Source: Planctomycetota bacterium
Lineage (GTDB): Bacteria; Planctomycetota; J058; JAJDCQ01
Length of the DNA: 64,000 nucleotides
Assembly: GCA_029260755.1 (NCBI GenBank)
Contig: JAJDCQ010000052.1
Coordinates: 1 to 64,000 of the forward strand
Reading direction: 5' to 3'
This document shows, one piece after another, positions 61,861-64,000 of the stretch; positions within the stretch are counted from its first letter, which is position 1, and every line of letters begins with the position of its first letter. A program made the translations under genes and the position numbers. The notes below the pieces were generated by a model that saw only the letters and a program-made list of their open reading frames with translations, was not told the DNA's origin and ran no database searches.

Positions 61861-64000
61861 TCAGCGCAGGAGCGACCTTCCCCCGCCCGAGTGTCGCTCG
61901 TCGATCGACACGTGGATCCCGCCCGTGGCGTCGGCCGCGATCCGGCTGACGCGCCAGCGGCGCTCGAGCCCGAGATCGGTGCTGGTCCAGGTCGCTCCGC
62001 CGTCGACGGAGCGGGCGATCACGCCGGCGTCCTCGACGACGACGATCGCGCCCTCGGCTCCGATGGCGAGGTCCGTCCAGGCTCCGTCGGGCAGGCCTTC
62101 GGGCGCGGACCAGGTCGCCCCGTCGTCGTCCGATCGGAGGATGCTCCCTCCGCTCCCGATCCAGGCGGTCCCGGTCGCATCGATCGCGATCCGGACCCAC
62201 TTGGCGGCCCCGTGGCGGAGGGCTCGCCAGGAGCCCTCGGGCGTCGCCTTCCGGAGCACGGTGTCCTCGTGTCCGACCGCCCAGGCGGATCCGTCGGGCG
62301 CGACCGCGACGTCGAGGAGGTGCGCGTCCGTGGGCGTCGGCTCGACGCTCCAGGTCCGGCCTCCGTCCGAGGAGAGGAGGACGGTTCCGTCCTCGCCGAC
62401 GGCGTAGATCCGGCCCGACCCGCCTCGGACCGCGCTCAGGTCCACGCTCGTCGGGCTGTCGCCGTCCTGCCAGGTCGCCCCGCCGTCGGCGCTGCGCACG
62501 ATCTTGCCGAGCAGGCCGACGGCGACGAGCTCGGATGCCGAGCTCCCCCAGACGGCTCCGATGTGCTCGACGTATCCGATGTCATCCCACCTCCAGCCGA
62601 GCGTGTCCTCGACGGCGTGGTAGATCGCTCCGCCGAACGAGACCACCCAGGCTTCGGGGCCCCTCGCCCACACGGCCTGGGGATGTCCGAGCGAGCCGGC
62701 GAGCGGCTCCACCTGTCGCGCCCAGGTTCGGCCGCCGTCGTTCGTGTGGAGGAGACCGCTCGACCCGACCGCGTACACGTCGTCGGCCCCGACGGCGAAG
62801 ATGTCGCTGATCGTTCCTCCCGTCGTCGGAGGGATCGTCGACTCGAAGCTCCGGCCGCCGTCGGTCGACCGCGAGAGCCACTCCGCGAGCCAGAGGGTCC
62901 CGTCGGACGTCGCCGCGATCGCGTTCGTTCCCGAGGGAAGTCCCTCGGAGTCGACCTTGGTCCACGCGCGACCGTCGGTGGAGTGCGCGAGCCCGTAGCC
63001 GGCCGCCCAGAGATCGCCCTCGGGGGTGAGCGCGATCTCGCGGAGCGCGCCCCCGATGCCGTCGACCGCGAGCGACTCCCAGGTCGCCCCGCCGTCGTCC
63101 GAACGCAGCAGCGTCCCCTGGACGCCCACGACCCAGAGCTCATCGGCCGACCGGCCGCGGATGTCGAGGAGGTGCGCGCTCGTCCCCGCGTCCTGCCGGA
63201 CCCACGTGACGCCGCCGTCCTCGGTGTGGAGGATCGTCCCCTCGAAGCCAACGACCCAGACTCGCTCGGCGGAGGTCCCCCAGACCCCGTGGAGCTGACT
63301 CTCGACGCCGCTGTCCTGCGCGGTCCACGTCTCGCCTCGGTCGGCCGTGCGGAGGATCGTCCCGCGCCCGCCGACGGTGAAGACGGCGTCGCGGCCGGCG
63401 CCCCACACCGCGTTGAGGCTCTGGCGCACGCCGCTCTGCTGCCGCGTCCAGACCTTCCCACCGCGGACCGACCGACAGATCTGGCCCCGGTCGCCGATGA
63501 CGAGCAGGCCGCCGTCTGCGGTCGCCACGATCGCGCGGAGCTCGTCGGCGGGCGTGTCCGTCCCGGTCCTCGAGCTCCCGTCGTCGAGCTGCTCGGTGCG
63601 CCAGCGCTCGCCGCGCCCGTTGACGATCGCGATGGAGCGCCCGGCGCCGATCGCGCAGACCAGCCCGCCCTCGAGCGCGGCGACACCTCGGAGGTCGACC
63701 GCCTCGCCCGTCGCGTTCGCGGGGACGGCGACCCTCGACCAGGTCTCGCCGCGGTCGGTGGAGTGAAGGAGCGTCCCCGCCGCGCCCGCGACCCAGAGCG
63801 CGCCGTCTCCCCTGGTGACGATCGCACGGAGGTCGGCGTCGGTCCCGCTCGCGCTCGGCGACCACGTCCGCCCTCGGTCGGTCGACCGGATGATCGTCCC
63901 GGCATCGCCGACCGCCCACAGCCCGCCGACGCCGTCGCCGGTGACGGCGCGCAGGGACGTCGAAGTGCCGCTGGACGCCGGAGACCAGCTTCCGTCCGAC
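61861..64000 (-). CDS. BNR/Ycf48-like beta-propeller protein (N-terminus outside window)
   Basis: The frame is open from the right edge at 64000 down to its stop at 61861, about 713 residues in the window. It consists of some fifteen repeats of about 46 residues with the hallmark S-x-D-x-G-x-T-W (for example RSTDRGRTWS, RTADRGETWT, HTEDGGVTWV, RSDDGGATWE, SSDGGRTWSV) and intervening LWAVGxxGTIL strands. This is the BNR/Ycf48 or sortilin-like propeller fold. The start codon and any signal peptide lie outside. Extracellular binding is the likely role. Confidence 0.85.
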   Translation of the reverse strand, partial: SDGSWSPASSGTSTSLRAVTGDGVGGLWAVGDAGTIIRSTDRGRTWSPSASGTDADLRAIVTRGDGALWVAGAAGTLLHSTDRGETWSRVAVPANATGEAVDLRGVAALEGGLVCAIGAGRSIAIVNGRGERWRTEQLDDGSSRTGTDTPADELRAIVATADGGLLVIGDRGQICRSVRGGKVWTRQQSGVRQSLNAVWGAGRDAVFTVGGRGTILRTADRGETWTAQDSGVESQLHGVWGTSAERVWVVGFEGTILHTEDGGVTWVRQDAGTSAHLLDIRGRSADELWVVGVQGTLLRSDDGGATWESLAVDGIGGALREIALTPEGDLWAAGYGLAHSTDGRAWTKVDSEGLPSGTNAIAATSDGTLWLAEWLSRSTDGGRSFESTIPPTTGGTISDIFAVGADDVYAVGSSGLLHTNDGGRTWARQVEPLAGSLGHPQAVWARGPEAWVVSFGGAIYHAVEDTLGWRWDDIGYVEHIGAVWGSSASELVAVGLLGKIVRSADGGATWQDGDSPTSVDLSAVRGGSGRIYAVGEDGTVLLSSDGGRTWSVEPTPTDAHLLDVAVAPDGSAWAVGHEDTVLRKATPEGSWRALRHGAAKWVRIAIDATGTAWIGSGGSILRSDDDGATWSAPEGLPDGAWTDLAIGAEGAIVVVEDAGVIARSVDGGATWTSTDLGLERRWRVSRIAADATGGIHVSIDERHSGGGRSLLR

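Overview
The window is a 64 kb piece of a very GC-rich bacterial chromosome (many 60-base rows exceed 75% G+C). It is densely packed and often uses 4-base GTGA or ATGA stop/start overlaps. Hanks-type kinases carrying FGE-fold, Kelch or VCBS sensor regions, a run of pseudopilin genes, DUF362 and squalene-cyclase-like genes, and FHA and SCP2 genes all point to Planctomycetota or a relative. This assignment is an inference from gene content; there is no rRNA or marker gene in the window to confirm it.

Layout. 0-4.3 kb: the start of a gene leaving the left edge, a calcineurin-like phosphoesterase, an FHA protein and accB-accC of acetyl-CoA carboxylase. 4.4-10.4 kb: six consecutive pseudopilin genes (three GspG-like, then GspH/FimT-, PilV/GspI- and PilW/GspJ-like), with GC-rich stem-loops in most of the gaps and a terminator-like hairpin at the end. 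10.5-16 kb: tandem SCP2 genes, a UgpC/MalK-type ABC ATPase, a DUF420 protein, a squalene-cyclase-fold protein and a Tat-exported DUF362 protein. At 16.0 kb lies a palindromic repeat element. 16.2-19.9 kb: a large kinase with an extracellular FGE-fold domain. 20.1-26.4 kb (minus strand): a VOC protein, a ComA-like protein, a Tat amidohydrolase, two small membrane proteins, an HD hydrolase, a HEAT protein and HMG-CoA lyase. 26.4-35.8 kb (minus strand): a VCBS/TPR kinase, probably split by a frameshift, embedded in a leucine-degradation operon (methylcrotonyl-CoA carboxylase with separate biotin carboxylase and biotin carrier genes, plus a methylglutaconyl-CoA hydratase). 35.9-39.6 kb: a membrane protein, an FAD oxidoreductase fused to a lipoprotein-like region with HxHxxxCGH repeats, and a zinc-ribbon hypothetical.

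40-60 kb is accessory DNA. It holds an FG-GAP gene remnant, a 58-aa membrane protein and tRNA-Pro(UGG). The tRNA is followed by a 2.6 kb island bounded by an exact 18-bp direct repeat of the tRNA 3' end, carrying a Fic protein and an HNH endonuclease but no integrase. Beyond it are a kinase/FGE/Kelch gene, a deletion scar joining two broken genes, a SWIM-SNF2 helicase, and a complete four-gene Wadjet (JetABCD, MukBEF/MksBEFG-like) anti-plasmid defence operon. 60-64 kb holds a secreted CAP protein, an HD-like protein and a large BNR/Ycf48-like beta-propeller running off the right edge.

The most notable points are the integrase-free tRNA-Pro island with Fic and HNH cargo, the Wadjet operon beside a divergent SWIM-SNF2 gene, the oxidoreductase-lipoprotein fusion with Cys/His repeats, and the kinase gene inside the leucine-catabolism operon.
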